From positions 58,427,553 to 58,491,552 of the forward strand of contig JAQMRL010000001.1 of NCBI GenBank assembly GCA_035578175.1: a stretch of DNA of 64,000 bases. The letters are read 5' to 3'. Positions 1 through 21,654 of this stretch are shown here, in pieces. Source of the stretch: Catonia carolina. Lineage: Eukaryota; Arthropoda; Insecta; Hemiptera; Achilidae. The translations under genes and the position numbers were made by a program. Numbering within the stretch: position 1 is the first letter of the stretch; each line of letters opens with the position of its first letter. Under the pieces are notes generated by a model that was given only the letters and a program-made list of their open reading frames with translations, was not told the origin of the DNA and ran no database searches.

Positions 1-128
1 GAAACTTGGTATTTCTTAGACTTACGTTTGTACAGCACTTTTTTCTGTTTCTTGACCTATAGGACTTCCAACTTTTACATGCGATACTTTTGAAGGTTGT
101 ACAATAACAAGCATTTTTTGTTCTGTAG

Positions 129-10384
<10,256 letters not shown>

Positions 10385-11191
10385 ACCAATTTGGTAAGTA
10401 TGAAGTTTTATTAAAAAGGAGTATGTTCAAAGTATTCAGGATAGGTTTTTGTGCTTCAGGGGATTGAAGTCTTTAGCAAAATGAATCGCTGACTTTGAAA
10501 GATTGTGCAAGACTGATGATTCTCTACAAACTGAAGAAAAAATTTCCAGTGTTGATCATTTCTTCCATAAATTATTATTTAGATCATTTTTTTGACAAAA
10601 CAATTTATTTCTGTTAAATACATCTTTATTCGTCCAATCCTTTCTAGGTCATCATTGCTTCCTGCACTTAGTTGGAACCCATAGCCAAATCTTCTATGGC
10701 AGCGTGCCCTCCTCCATTCAAAACAATTAATATTTATTTTTAATATTGTAGTAAAGTATTTTATCATTTCAGTTCATATAAGAAATTTAGCACTTAATGT
10801 TTTTATTGCAGATTTTTTTCTTTCAAGTAGGTGTTTGGAGTTTGATCATTCTTCTTTTGAATTTAAATTACTTACACCGAAGTTAGGTTACATTAATGTA
10901 TGAACATTCTGAGATTGATTAAAAAAATTAAGTTTCTCGTTAGTCCACTATTGTCCAATAATAACTAGGCGTATTTAATATTTCTGTTTTTAAATTTAGT
11001 TGTAAGAATACACTTCAACCAATTTATTGATTTTGAATCCTGGAAAAACAAAACAATCTGTTACATTTAACAAACCCTAAGTTTATTATTGAAAGTAAAG
11101 AGGAATGAGACGATAGCTTATTTTAACCTGCCTAAATCTTCTAGTAATAACCATTGATATCAATGAATAAATAATAATTAGGAAATAATTA

Positions 11192-11228
<37 letters not shown>

Positions 11229-12650
11229 TTATCAAACATCCCATGTAGGATTTTAAATATAAGAATCAACTATTCCTTATCTACCATGGTAGGAGCAGGA
11301 AGTTTTAAATTTTGACGGAAAAAAAAAATTTTATTTACTGAAGATGTGTACAAGGTACACAAAAGCGCTATAAACATTGGTAAGTGTTTTATTTTACCGT
11401 ATTCTGGTGGTTAGAAATATATATTTCAATATATATATATTTTATTATTATATTATAGAAATAATTATAAATAATAATTAGGAATATTGTCTTCTTCCAC
11501 TCCAACTAGCAGGTTTTCATAAAATAACTTGGCCTCAGGTCCACAAAATTTTTTCAGGTGTTTAGGCTATCATAATCTTATTCTTCTTTAAAAATAGGTA
11601 AATATCAAATAATACGTAATTGTTGAATGCTAGACATCAACGCTAATCTTGTTTGCAACTTGTGTCACAATAATTCTTCTTTTTTTTTTTAAAATAACTT
11701 CACATTAGCTTAATTTAAACAATCCATTGTAAATTGATCTATAACAAAAAAGATTTTTTTTTATCTTGCTCAAACTTCAACTCATGAATGGGTCCAGTCA
11801 CTGTAGGGCATATTGTTTTATAAAATGGTTCAAGAAATTGAGTCCAATTCTTAAATAAATTTTGTGTACATTTAGAACTATCGAATGAGGACGGTTTTGA
11901 ACATGCATTTGACACCATCATACACCAATCATCAGGTGATTCTACTGGTGTTTTCTGAACAGTAAGTTTTTTGTTTTTATATTATTCAGGAATTTTCCCA
12001 GTATCAATCATGGAAATCAGGGAATTTCATAAAGTAATGTGTTATGCCTTGTTTTAGGAAAGTACTGGATTTCACCATACATTTAAAAGTAAAAAAATTA
12101 TACACTCTTAAAAGGGCCTGGGCTTTTTATGTTTGTCATTTTTTACCCATTTCACTCTTATCTTTTTAAAAAATCTCTAGGCATTTAAACTAGCGTTTCA
12201 GATAAATCTGTTACACAGTCAAGTCTAAATCATTTACTACTATGGGTTAAGCTTTTACCAATTTATTTTGCCTTTTAAAAGTTCATTGTGTAGGAATTGG
12301 TGTAGTTTTACTCTAATTTTATGTACTGAAATTTATTTATTTAAATTTATTTTGTATTGCTGAAATTTTATGTACTGGAAATTAGTTAATTTTGTGCTCA
12401 TTTGTTTCAGGCGAATTTTGCAGCTGAAACCCACATTCCATTTACAAAAAGAAGTGTTTCACCAATCCACCCCGTCCCTGTTTATGTTCATATCATTATC
12501 ATTGTATATAAATAAGACATTATCATGCTTTTGTGCAATATACATTTATAAAATAATTTTATTGTTTTTATAATTGATTATAATAATCATTGTTTTGCCC
12601 TGAATATAAATGGCTGTAAAATTGTACTTACATAAAATTTTATTTTATTG
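10385..12650 (+). other. Vha55 3' UTR with a probable UTR intron
   Basis: Nine bases after the stop codon is a strong donor (ttg|gtaagta, intron from 10394). A matching acceptor with a pyrimidine tract lies at 12401-12410 (tttgtttcag). The likely last non-coding exon therefore starts at 12411. The intron between holds AT-rich sequence and an (AT)n tract but no recognisable gene. The transcript end is not resolved: aataaa-type hexamers occur repeatedly further right, for example near 12818 and 12966. The splice prediction is inferred from signals only. Confidence 0.5.
11190..11226 (+). repeat. (AT)n microsatellite
   Basis: About 18 AT units with one TG interruption, in the probable 3' UTR intron of Vha55. 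A shorter AT tract follows near 11425. Confidence 0.9.
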
Positions 12651-14317
12651 AATTCAAATACCGTGTTGAAATATATAAATATTTTTAAACCATGAAGAAA
12701 TTACTATTAATATAATGGATTGTTTTATATAAATATTATTTGTTTTTTTTCATATGGTTTGTTTCTTGATGATTAATTGGTATGTTATACAGAAGACAAA
12801 TGGGATAGTTTTATCTTTCTTAATAAACAACTAAAAATATTTTATTATTTGATGAGTTTTATCTTTATATGTTCTGTGAAACACTGATTTAATTATTTCA
12901 TGATGGTTTATTACACGTTACATGTTTATCATCCAATTATTGTAATAGTTTGTTGTTATATTTTAATAAATAACATACATGATGTATCTATGTCTATAAT
13001 TTTTCATAGGATAGTAAATTTTAGTTGTCATAATAATGATATGTTTAACATTTAACAAAATTTTTGATGATAAAAGATATTTTGTTTTCTGAAATTAAGT
13101 ATTGCACACAATTTTTTATGCATGATTTTTTTATAGCTATTATTACAGATTTAATTATCTATACATACTTGTAACATTTCAAGAAAAATTAATAAATTTA
13201 AAATTTAATAATTACTTTTTTTGACAATGAAACACGACAATATACATGTGCAATTTCAATATGATTGTTATTGTTTTAAAATTTTATTGTGTGTGTATGT
13301 GTATATGTAAATGCATGTCATGCATTCTTTGTTATGTAGGTCTAGTATCATATACGTATAATCATGTAGACTTGCACATCTATTTTCGTGTGTTCAAAAT
13401 TTGTATCGATGTTGCAATACAATATGTACAGTTGTACTGATCTTAGATTACAAAATAGGCAATTTATTAATTTGTAAATTATTTATGATCTTCAAATTGT
13501 AAAGAGAAATATAACATTCAGAATAAAATTCGTGGAGAATACGCATTCCATATGTTTAAATAATATGCACAATAATTAACACGTGCGCAAGACATTTTGC
13601 ATAAATTTATTTTTTAATTAATGTTTTAAGAAATATCAAATATATTTTTATTAACTATAAATAATAAAATCATGTTATAGAGCATGATGTAAATCGTAAA
13701 GAGTGGTTAGTTTTTATTTAATTTTTTTTGTTTTAATAACCATTCTTGTTCATTCTTTATTGTAAATACAAGCATAAAAAGCTAATATTCATTGTAAACT
13801 TATAAATATATTGTATAGTTAAAAATTGTATATTTTAGAAATATAGTTAGTTGTTGAAATAATATTAATGTATAAAATTTTATTTAATTTTCAAAAAAGA
13901 AAAATTATTTTAAAGTCATGGCCTACAATTCACGTTAATAATGTATTTTTGTTTTCTTTAAAGGTCTCTAATAAAAGGAATTTAGAAGTTATCTTTGAAA
14001 TCAAAAATGGTTTTAGTAATTGTTGCTGTTTGATTTGTTGATATTATTGAAATTATTTAATTTTCTGCCATCATCAGTATTTCAGTAATTGATTAACTAA
14101 GGGGTGGTTAGTGTTGTAGTATAATATATGTATTTACTTAATAATACAAATGTGATTTATTGATATTATATTAAATACTTCATATTTGGTCATGACTTTG
14201 TTTATTTACCCTTTCTTCTTGTAAATATAAATTTGTCTTTGATGTGCTGTTAAGAGTTTTTGCACATTCATTCTGTTTTTGTAAACAGACAAGCTAAAAT
14301 TTAAAATATACAGTATA
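12651..14317 (+). other. AT-rich downstream region of Vha55; no gene seen
   Basis: Very AT-rich sequence with scattered aataaa-like hexamers. It could include an extended 3' UTR. The open frame at 13246-13440 is low-complexity and not convincing. Confidence 0.45.
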
Positions 14318-14568
14318 AAGTCCAGCCTTTCTTAGTTTGCTCCTACTGTCAACAAATAATGACGTCACTGAGCATGCGCGTTATATAAAAATGTGTACAC
14401 ACTGATTAAAAAGTAACAACAAAATCCTTTAAAAGTATTTTTATATTTTAGGCCTACATCAAATCATGACTGATATTTTAAATACTTATAATTTAAAACA
14501 TGGTTCACTTAATCGGAATATGATTCGGTTTGTTGACAGTAGGAGCAAACTAAAGATGGCTGAACTGT
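14318..14568. mobile_element. MITE copy 1 (Tc1/mariner-style, ~250 bp)
   Basis: Terminal inverted repeats of about 38 bp: agtccagcctttcttagttt from 14319, continuing gctcctactgtcaacaaa, is the inverse of 14529-14566. The interior (gacgtcactgagcatgcgc) has no coding capacity. A second copy lies at 29399-29732. A TA flank is plausible on both copies, hence the Tc1/mariner-like suggestion. Confidence 0.85.
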
Positions 14569-14949
14569 AATCGTGGTAATCCGAACACGTAAGATGTCGA
14601 CCTTTGTGAATTACCAATTTGTGCAGATTATCAATGTCTACAATCATAGATCTCAGTAATCAAATTACCAATACGGTATACTGTATAAATATTTTTAAAA
14701 AATTCACAAAATGCAAAATTATAAATTACTTGCCTTTATTTGAAATTGTTGCAGTATTATTTTCATATTATTTTAAAACAAAAGATTTTTAAATTTATAT
14801 GCCTAAAAGAATACATAGGCTACTTTACCTTGAAAAAATCTTATGTTTTTTGTGCGTTTTTTTAAATTTTCAATGAAAATGCTTTGTCCCGTTAATGCCG
14901 AATGATAAACACTTGTTAAAACATTCTTGTGCTGAACTGTGCGACACTA
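14569..14949. other. No recognisable feature
   Basis: AT-rich spacer between the MITE and the Tigger-like relic. Nothing supportable was seen. Confidence 0.5.
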
Positions 14950-16365
14950 AATGTTTGCCTGCTGTACTGTTGTCATCATTGTCGTAATCATTCTCATCTA
15001 ACACTCGGTTAATGATTTCTTGGTCAGATTTTCATTGCAACATTTATTTTCAGTGTCTTGAATCCATTCTTCAATATCCAATTTCTGGATCCCAGGTAAT
15101 TGTTTTGCTTCTGTAGTCAAATCCGTTATAACATCAGCGTCATTGGCATTTTCAACCAGGAAAAGGGCATTGATTTCTCCATGAAAATTTTATTACATTC
15201 TCTGTTACCTTGTCCCATGCACTTGCCAAGGAAAAAATAGCATCTCTTAAATTAATTTTTTTTATTGCTGCTTGAACGTCATCTTCTGATGAAACAAGGT
15301 GCACTAAAAACTTGTTTTTGTACCAAAGTTTTATGTTTTGAATGACATGTTGATCCATTGGTTGTCCCAAGTGCAGTCACATTTGGTGGTAAAAACATAG
15401 CAAAAGTTTGTTCATCGTCTTTCTTTAATTGCTCTTCTGATGGATGTCCAGGAGTATTGTACAAAAGTAATTGGGCTTTAACTGATGAATTGTGTGATTT
15501 TAAGAAGGTAGTTGTTTTTGGAACAAATTGTTCATAGAACCAATCAAGAAAATGTCTCTCGTTACCCATGCATTTTTTTGACCATAGTATTTAATCGGTA
15601 GTGTATTATTTTTAAAAAACACGTGGTTTGTTTGATTTACCAATAAAACAATAGTAACTTGTAATTGCCAGTGCTTTTACTGCACAGGGACAAATGTTAT
15701 ACAATCTTTTTTAACTTTGAATCCAGCGGCAACCTTTACTCCCTTATGAACTAAGGTTTTTCCTGGCAACATTTTCCAGTACAATGCTGACTCATCTCCA
15801 TTGTAAACTTGATCTGCTGTTAAACCCTGCTTTTCTACTTCATCCTGGAATTTTGTTTCAAAGTCCATAAAACCATTGATATCACTAGAATTTTTTTCAC
15901 TGGTAACAGTTAACAGTCTAATATCATATCATTGTTTGAATTTGTCCAGCCAGCCTTTACTGGCTTGAAAGTCATCTTTCCCGGTCATTTTCTTTAAGAA
16001 AAACTTCGTTTTTTGGGTGTGAATGTTTCCTCTGACTATAGATTGCCTTGTTCTTTCTTGCAAAAAGTATGAGTATAAAGCTTGCTCAGCATCAGGATTT
16101 CCTGCTGCTTTCAACGTTTTTTTTTTCTGTGGGAGGGGATGTTAAGGGGTCCCAGGTTCAATTCCTGGTCAGGTATGGCATTTTTTCATCTATCATGTCC
16201 TCTTCTACATTAACAGTAGTTCTAATATGCGAAAGAGTCAGTTGATATTTAAACCAAAAAAGTCCCTTTGGTACTTTTCAAAATGCTGCCTGTTATAAGT
16301 TCATACCGAGTGATTTCTTAGAGTTCAGCGTGTCAACCAATTTCTTCACTTTTATTTGAATGAAC
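14950..16365 (-). pseudogene. Tigger/pogo-like transposase relic (CENP-B HTH plus DDE_1)
   Basis: Read on the - strand, blocks occur in family order. First comes a Tc5/CENP-B-type HTH segment (15929-16114: EQALYSYFLQERTRQSI, then QASKGWLDKFKQ). The start of the DDE_1 domain follows (15677-15868: VYNGDESALYWKMLPGKT). Then comes QLLLYNTPGHPSEEQL with MFLPPNVTALG (15279-15569), where the second catalytic Asp of the usual 'LLDNAPAHP' is replaced by Tyr-Asn. Last is QPMDQHVIQNIKLWYKNK with a tail ending in LDIEEWIQDTENKC near 15010-15080. Multiple frameshifts and stops are present, and a SINE fragment interrupts the 5' side. It is inactive. Confidence 0.82.
16135..16225 (+). mobile_element. SINE-A fragment (tRNA-derived)
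   Basis: It carries a pol III B-box-like ggttcaattcc and the shared body ggtcaggtatggcatttttt-catc of the SINE-A family (fuller copies at 18857 and 62382). The A-box side is missing. It interrupts the Tigger-like relic. Confidence 0.6.
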
Positions 16366-17259
16366 AGGTAATTCAAATTCCAATGGGGTGTCTAAAACTT
16401 CTTTCCAACAGTATCATCTGAACCATGTTGCTGGAAAAATTGGCCAGATGTACATACGTAGAACAGACGATGGAAGAATTATGTCATGAAATTTGTTTAA
16501 AATTTAATTGTATGTTACTTTTATTTACAATATTATATAATTTTGTTATTCAGTTCAGGTTAAATGAAACCATCCTATAGGTTAACAACATTCATGCTTT
16601 ATTACAACAAGCATACGACCCTTGTGCTTAGGAATTACCTTCTAGAATTGGAGAATTGTCACAGTAGCATCAAAGGGTTAGGGTAGCGACACAATCTAAT
16701 ACTAGCACTCCAAGTAGCCAGCAACCTCTGGTTACTAGAATAAGTACAACTCTAAGTTAGAAATTAAATTGATTGTCCTGCATAATATTATCAAATTTAA
16801 CCAAAAGAACATATCATATTAAAACCTTCAAAGTTTGTACTTATCCTTTAAATTATTGAAAAATATATGTGTGAGCTTTCTGGCCACTTAGTTGCATTGT
16901 CTGAAAAAATGTGCCTGAAGCTTCATGACTGAATATATTCAACTGTGGTGAAATCACAATCTTCTGTATAATCCCAAAGCTTTGGACATTTTTTTACCAG
17001 TGGAACTGCAATGGTAATATTGGCAGATAGTCCCCGTATTATTTCATTATCGTTTAATTCTACATAATTTAAAAGATTAAACGTAATACATGCTTTGAAA
17101 GTTTATTAATGTTTTTGATTTGAAATCGCCAGTTCATTGGTGGTATTTGTCTGAGTTGTACAAATTTTTATAACTGAGCTTTGACACTACATAATTATGG
17201 TCAGAATCCGTTATTTGACCCCATTTCCTAAATTATTTTCTATATTATTATTTGTCATT
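16366..17259. other. No recognisable gene
   Basis: AT-rich spacer. I found no supportable ORF or repeat here. Confidence 0.45.
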
Positions 17260-17708
17260 GACTTACAGATAAAGAAAAATTTCTTAAAACACTATGTTTG
17301 GAGTGTAGCATTATATGGGAGTGAATCGAGAGTGATAGGGGCTGTAGAACGAAAGAGGATAGAAGCTTTTGAAATGTGGTATCATAGGAAAATGTTAAAG
17401 ATTAGATACATGGACAAAATAAGTAATTTAGAGGTTCTTAGGCAAGTGGATGAAAAAAGAAGTATACGGCAGCATCTAACCAGAAGAAGGGATAGGCTAG
17501 AGGGGCGTATCTTAAGACATCCAGGTGTTGGTCTATCAATAATGGAGGGTAATATTGAGGGAGTGAATTGTAGGGGGAGGCAAAGGTTGGAATATAGTAT
17601 AAAGCAAATTACAGAAAATGCAGGGTGTTACAGATATGTAGATAGGAAACGACTTGTGGTAGATAGAACAGCTTGGAGTACTGCATCAAACCAGTCAAGA
17701 GGCTGATG
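17260..17708 (+). mobile_element. LINE fragment, reverse transcriptase C-terminal region
   Basis: The open frame contains WSVALYGSESRVIGAVERKR, IEAFEMWYHRKMLKIRYMDK and a terminal TAWSTASNQSRG. This matches, block for block, the - strand LINE piece at 63468-64000 (ALYGSETW, AFEVWCWRRMLKIKWTD, RWRAANQS). It is the post-RT tail of an arthropod endonuclease/RT element. The RT core and 5' end are absent. Confidence 0.82.
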
Positions 17709-17794
17709 ACAAAAAAAAATGGTTTGTATCATTGTAACATTTTAATGTATTACTTCTATAGTACTCTTATTTTTTACCTCTACCTTATTGTGGA

Positions 17795-18310
17795 GGCCAA
17801 TATGCAGCAATGTCACGGAGAATTTCTTGAAATAGTTTGGCATCATCGCCTAAACGTATTCTCCATATGAACTCACCCTAGTAATAATCTAAAAGCTTAT
17901 AATGTGATCCATATTTACATTCAAATGATGATCTGGCGACTCCCCACATCCGTTTTACGGTGTTGGTATGTGCACCCGACACAGGATCAACATCAATACC
18001 TGCTGTGGTTACAGTGTTCTGTTGGTAATTGTTGTTCAGGTTTTGAATACTGATATACAAAAGCTTTTGGTCAGATATTATATAATATGTTCCTGGAGCA
18101 ATGTTTTCCTCAATGATTAGTAACAAGTTTTGCGCAGTCCCATCTTCCTCTGCAAAATGAAAACAATCGTGCATGTCAATTGATTATCTGTAATTGTCTC
18201 TGACATGAAAATTCAGCTTGTCTGTGCAAAATCATTCTGTACTGCTCACTACAATAAATGGGGTCAAACAAATGATTCTGATCCATAATTATATATTTTG
18301 ACTGTATGTG
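17795..18310 (-). pseudogene. Merlin-superfamily (ISXO2-like) transposase relic
   Basis: The - strand translation gives CFHFAEEDGTAQNLLLIIEE, NIAPGTYYIISD, DVDPVSGAHTNTVKRMWG and SSFECKYGSHYKLLDYY, then after a stop DDAKLFQEILRDIAAYW. These correspond to the ISXO2/Merlin core: the 'ILPGTxIxSD' Asp and the 'F/YVDPxTGAHTNxxE..W' block. The final catalytic Glu position is Lys here. The N terminus is replaced by SINE-like sequence, and stops are present. It is a dead copy. Confidence 0.78.
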
Positions 18311-18314
18311 GTTT

Positions 18315-18450
18315 GTATTAAAATTGACAAATTGTTTATTAGCAACCACATTGGGTTTTGACACTTTATAATTTTCAGGCCCTAGTCAAGAATTGAACCC
18401 GGTACCTTGCAATTGGTAAGCTAGCGCTCTAACCACTCCACCCAAGAAGC
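18315..18450 (-). mobile_element. tRNA-derived SINE-like fragment (SINE-C type)
   Basis: On the - strand it has an A-box-like ttagagcgctagctt segment and a B box in ggttcaattcttg. The tail is of the type also seen at 26510-26670 (ttagcaaccacattgggttt). No intact cloverleaf is credible, so it is called a SINE head and not a tRNA gene. Confidence 0.55.
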
Positions 18451-18856
18451 AGCCTAATATTTTGGATTTTACTAAAAATTCTATTCTTATTGCAACACAA
18501 AATGTAGTCTAGGCCGCAAACATATATTTATCTACGGTGATTGTAAAGATTTAAAGAAATCCTCTTTGGCGTTATCTACATATACGCGCCATCTGTGGAT
18601 GACAGGCTGACAAAAATTCAGCTGGGTTCGGTGAAACAGTAACAGAGTGTGCAAAGCGAAGCAGCAACCTCACATCCGACCTTCGCTATAATTGGGTTGA
18701 TCTCAGCTGCAATCTTACAGTATTTTTACTGCAGACACTGGTTACCGGTGAACTTTGGTGGTTGGGGTTCAGTTAACCATAATTCTCAGCAGTGGTCGAC
18801 TGTGTCTGTAGATGTAAGACTACATCTCATTTACTTGTTACACACATCACCTTTGG
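18451..18856 (+). other. Moderately GC-rich spacer, unidentified
   Basis: Contains a 72-codon open frame (18649-18867) that runs into the SINE at its right. I recognise no domain. The composition differs from the AT-rich surroundings and may be part of another repeat. Confidence 0.35.
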
Positions 18857-19021
18857 CAGGCTCATAGGCATAGTGGTTAGCGCGACTGGCTTTATCGCTG
18901 GTATCCCAGGTTTAATTTCCAGTCTGGCATTTTTTCATCACTCATTTTCATATATCATCCTTCTCACAGTCTGCATTAGCAGAAATTGCAAAACTGTTAG
19001 ACATTAAACAAAAAACAAAAA
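18857..19021 (+). mobile_element. SINE-A copy (tRNA-derived)
   Basis: It starts ggctcataggcatagtggtt with the A box tagtggttagc, then a B-box-like ggtttaatttcc. The body cactcattttcat...cttctcacagtctgc and an A-rich end follow. It aligns along its length with 62382-62554. About 165 bp. Confidence 0.8.
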
Positions 19022-19287
19022 CATCATTTTGGGGAGTACATCCCACTTTGGATCATTGAGTTACTTATTGTTCATAGAACTTTTTGTTTATTTAAAGTTG
19101 CATCAGCAGCTTGGTTAGTAGCGACTACAGTGGGTTTTGATTTAACAGATTGACTGCCTTGAGAGAGGATTACCCTCACTAAATTTACCAAAACCGCTGA
19201 GGCTAAAATCAGTGAAATTGCCGAAACCGCTGCAATTATATTTAAAGTTTCATGTACATAATTTTTATATATATATATTTTTTTTTC

Positions 19288-19477
19288 TTTTTTTTTTATT
19301 TAACGTCGCATCAACTACAATGGTCATTAGCGACGATGTTGGGGTGTAACTATTGTACAATGGAGGATGAAATGATTTTTTGTAACGTATAAAAATATGC
19401 TGTGCCTGAGTGGGATTCGAACCCAGGACCGCATGATGAAAGGCGAGCACGTTACCAACTGTGCCAATGCGGCTGGC
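19288..19477 (-). mobile_element. SINE-B copy (tRNA-derived)
   Basis: The reverse complement matches the SINE at 20979-21160. It has a tRNA-like head (gcgcagttggtaacgtgctc type), a B box in ggttcgaatccc, a body ending gtcgctaatgac...gatgcgacgtt, and a T-rich (A tail) end at 19288-19300. Confidence 0.85.
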
Positions 19478-20004
19478 ATATATTTGTGTGTATACATATA
19501 CAAAAATATCAAGTGAATTTTGCAAGAATTACAGAAAATAAAAAAGAAGTCGGGAGATGAATAAGCCCTAGTCCCTATTCCTTGATGGCAATTATGAGAT
19601 GAATTTACTTTTCCAGTCACCTGATATTTACTCATTATTCAACAAAATATTTAAAGCATTTTTCATAATGATAAAAACAGTGGTGTACACTTGCTTAACA
19701 TGCTGTTCACCCAATTTAAAATATTTTATTTATTTTTAATTTATGGTAAACTTATTCCACGTTCACTGTGTCACTGAGCCATTTTGTGTTCGTTTGGATA
19801 AAAAATAATTATAAGTAAAAAGTAGAATGAAATCTAAAATCTTGGTATAATAAAATTATAAAGCTGGAATAAACTATATAACGTGGTGAGCATAAGTCAG
19901 GGTGCACTGTCTGAGAATACCCATGCCTTCGTCATTAAGTTGTCTGACCTTATCCACACCAGTCTGCAAAATGTACAGCTACACTGATGGATATTACACA
20001 AGCT
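19478..20004. other. Spacer, weakly related to the Tc1-like relic at its right end
   Basis: AT-rich sequence. The last 100 bases may be the degraded N-terminal part of the Tc1-like transposase, but no block is secure. Confidence 0.35.
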
Positions 20005-20580
20005 GATCCAAATTTTTCCAAAAATTATTCTTTGGACCAACAAAGCCATCTTCAAAATGAATGGAAGAGTAAACAGGCACAATTTGTGTTTACTGGCCTA
20101 ATAAAATCTCACATTTAACCATGCAATGAAAAGTGAATGCTCGAGGTGTTATGGTTTGGGCAAGTGTCAGTTATCATAGTTAATGCCAAATCATATTTGG
20201 AATTACTGGAAGAATTAAGACAGATTTTGAATGAAGATACATGTTTCGAAAGCCATGAAATGATCTTGCAACAAGACAAAGCACCGCCTCATTTTGGGAT
20301 TAAAATTCGCATGTGCTTAAATGAAAATTTCCTCGAATGGATTGAAAGAGATGGTCATGCTGCTTATCCTCCACGTTCTTCTGACCTAACGTTAATGGAT
20401 TTCTCCATATGGGGCATTGTGGAAGACAGTGTTCGAAAATAACATTAATAACCTGGATCACTTAAAATAACTCATAATTTATGACTTTGACCTCATAAAT
20501 GGATTTGTTGTGTCGGATGGTTTCTGCAAATGTAAAATGGTACCTGAACTGCATTGAGATGGACAGTAAAAGAAATAATT
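20005..20580 (+). pseudogene. Tc1/Tc3-like transposase relic
   Basis: A + strand segment, after frame changes, gives WTNKAIFKMNGRVNRHN (usual form 'FSDEATFHLSGxVNRHN'). The 101-codon open frame at 20137-20442 then has HEMILQQDKAPPHF, NENFLEWIERDGHAAYPPRS and SDLTLMDFSIWGIVED. These match the DDE_3 blocks 'QQDGAPPHY', 'WPPRSPDLTPLDFFLWG'. The Asp of QQD and the Asp of PDLT are retained, but the first catalytic Asp lies in a broken part. It is inactive. Confidence 0.8.
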
Positions 20581-20966
20581 TCAAATAAACATTTTTTATG
20601 TCCACAAACGCTTCATTAGCAAGTTACAGCTAGCAAAAAATTTCACCCTGATTTCAGTTCCCCTGGTGAAATACAGTGATACTGAATTTTTGGGGGCTAC
20701 TTTTTAAGACAATATGGTGGATTTATAAGTAAATCACTTAAAAAATTGAATAAAACCACTCTGGAAGCTGTACTGATAGCAGTTTTTGAGAAAAAGAATG
20801 AAATATGCAAAAATCTTAGTAGAAAACAGTCTTCTACGTTTGATGCCCAATAACTTTGTTAATTGACCAATCAAATAATCATTTTTCCCTAAGAAAGTTG
20901 TAGAGAATTTTATTTTGAAAGCAAATAAGTACACAATGTAAACTAAATGTAAATAAAAGTTTAATA
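20581..20966. other. No recognisable gene
   Basis: AT-rich spacer between the Tc1-like relic and a SINE-B insertion. The - strand open frame at 20734-21054 only reads through the SINE. Confidence 0.5.
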
Positions 20967-20978
20967 AAATAGACTCTT

Positions 20979-21160
20979 GCCGGCCGCATTGGCGCAGTTG
21001 GTAACGTGCTCGCCTCTCATCATGCGGTCCTGGGTTCGAATCCCACTCAGGCACGGCATATTTTCATACGTTACAAATAATCATTTCATCCTAATCACAC
21101 ACAGTTACACCCCAACGTCGTCGCTAATGACCTTGATGTTGATGCGACGTTAAAAAAAAA
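20979..21160 (+). mobile_element. SINE-B, full copy with target-site duplication
   Basis: A 182-bp element begins ccggccgcattggcgcagtt with an A-box region, has the B box gggttcgaatcccac, and ends gatgcgacgtt plus an A tail. It is flanked by the direct repeat aaatagactctt (20967-20978 and 21161-21172), a clear target-site duplication. The head resembles a tRNA, but the body downstream of the B box is unrelated to a tRNA. It was transcribed by pol III and mobilised by a LINE; the partner is not identified. Confidence 0.9.
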
Positions 21161-21654
21161 AAATAGACTCTTATGCAGTACACTACACAGCAGTACTTTG
21201 CCGTTTTATGAGAAGGGAACAAATAACTCGTTAAGAAAAACATAATATTTTTGTATGAAAAGTTGTTTTTTTTTTACTTTTTCTTCCCTGTATGAATAAA
21301 TAGGAAGGAAAGTATTGTTTTCAAGTCGAGTTTCACCGGATTTACATGTTTTCAGACCCCTGAACCCCAAAAACATGTTTTTAGCGATTGGTCTGTGTGT
21401 GTGTGTGTGAACAAAATATCTTAAGAACGGAACATCGTCCGAAATTGAAACTTGAAACTTAAGTTAGATACTACTACCTGACCCGACACGAACATTTTCA
21501 TCAAAATTGATCAACCGGAAGTAGTAGTTTATTCGTATCATTTTTCACTTTTTTGCGATTTTGTCGATTTTTTTTTAAATCGCCTCATTTACTAAATTTT
21601 TTATGCTCTACAAGATAGGGTAGGCGCCATATCTGCTGAAATTCTTGGGGAGGC

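Noticed and set aside
20979..21060. Functional tRNA gene
   Set aside because: The A and B boxes are present, but the sequence continues into a shared non-tRNA body with an A tail and target-site duplication, so it is a SINE. The same applies to 18857, 19288, 26510 and 62382.
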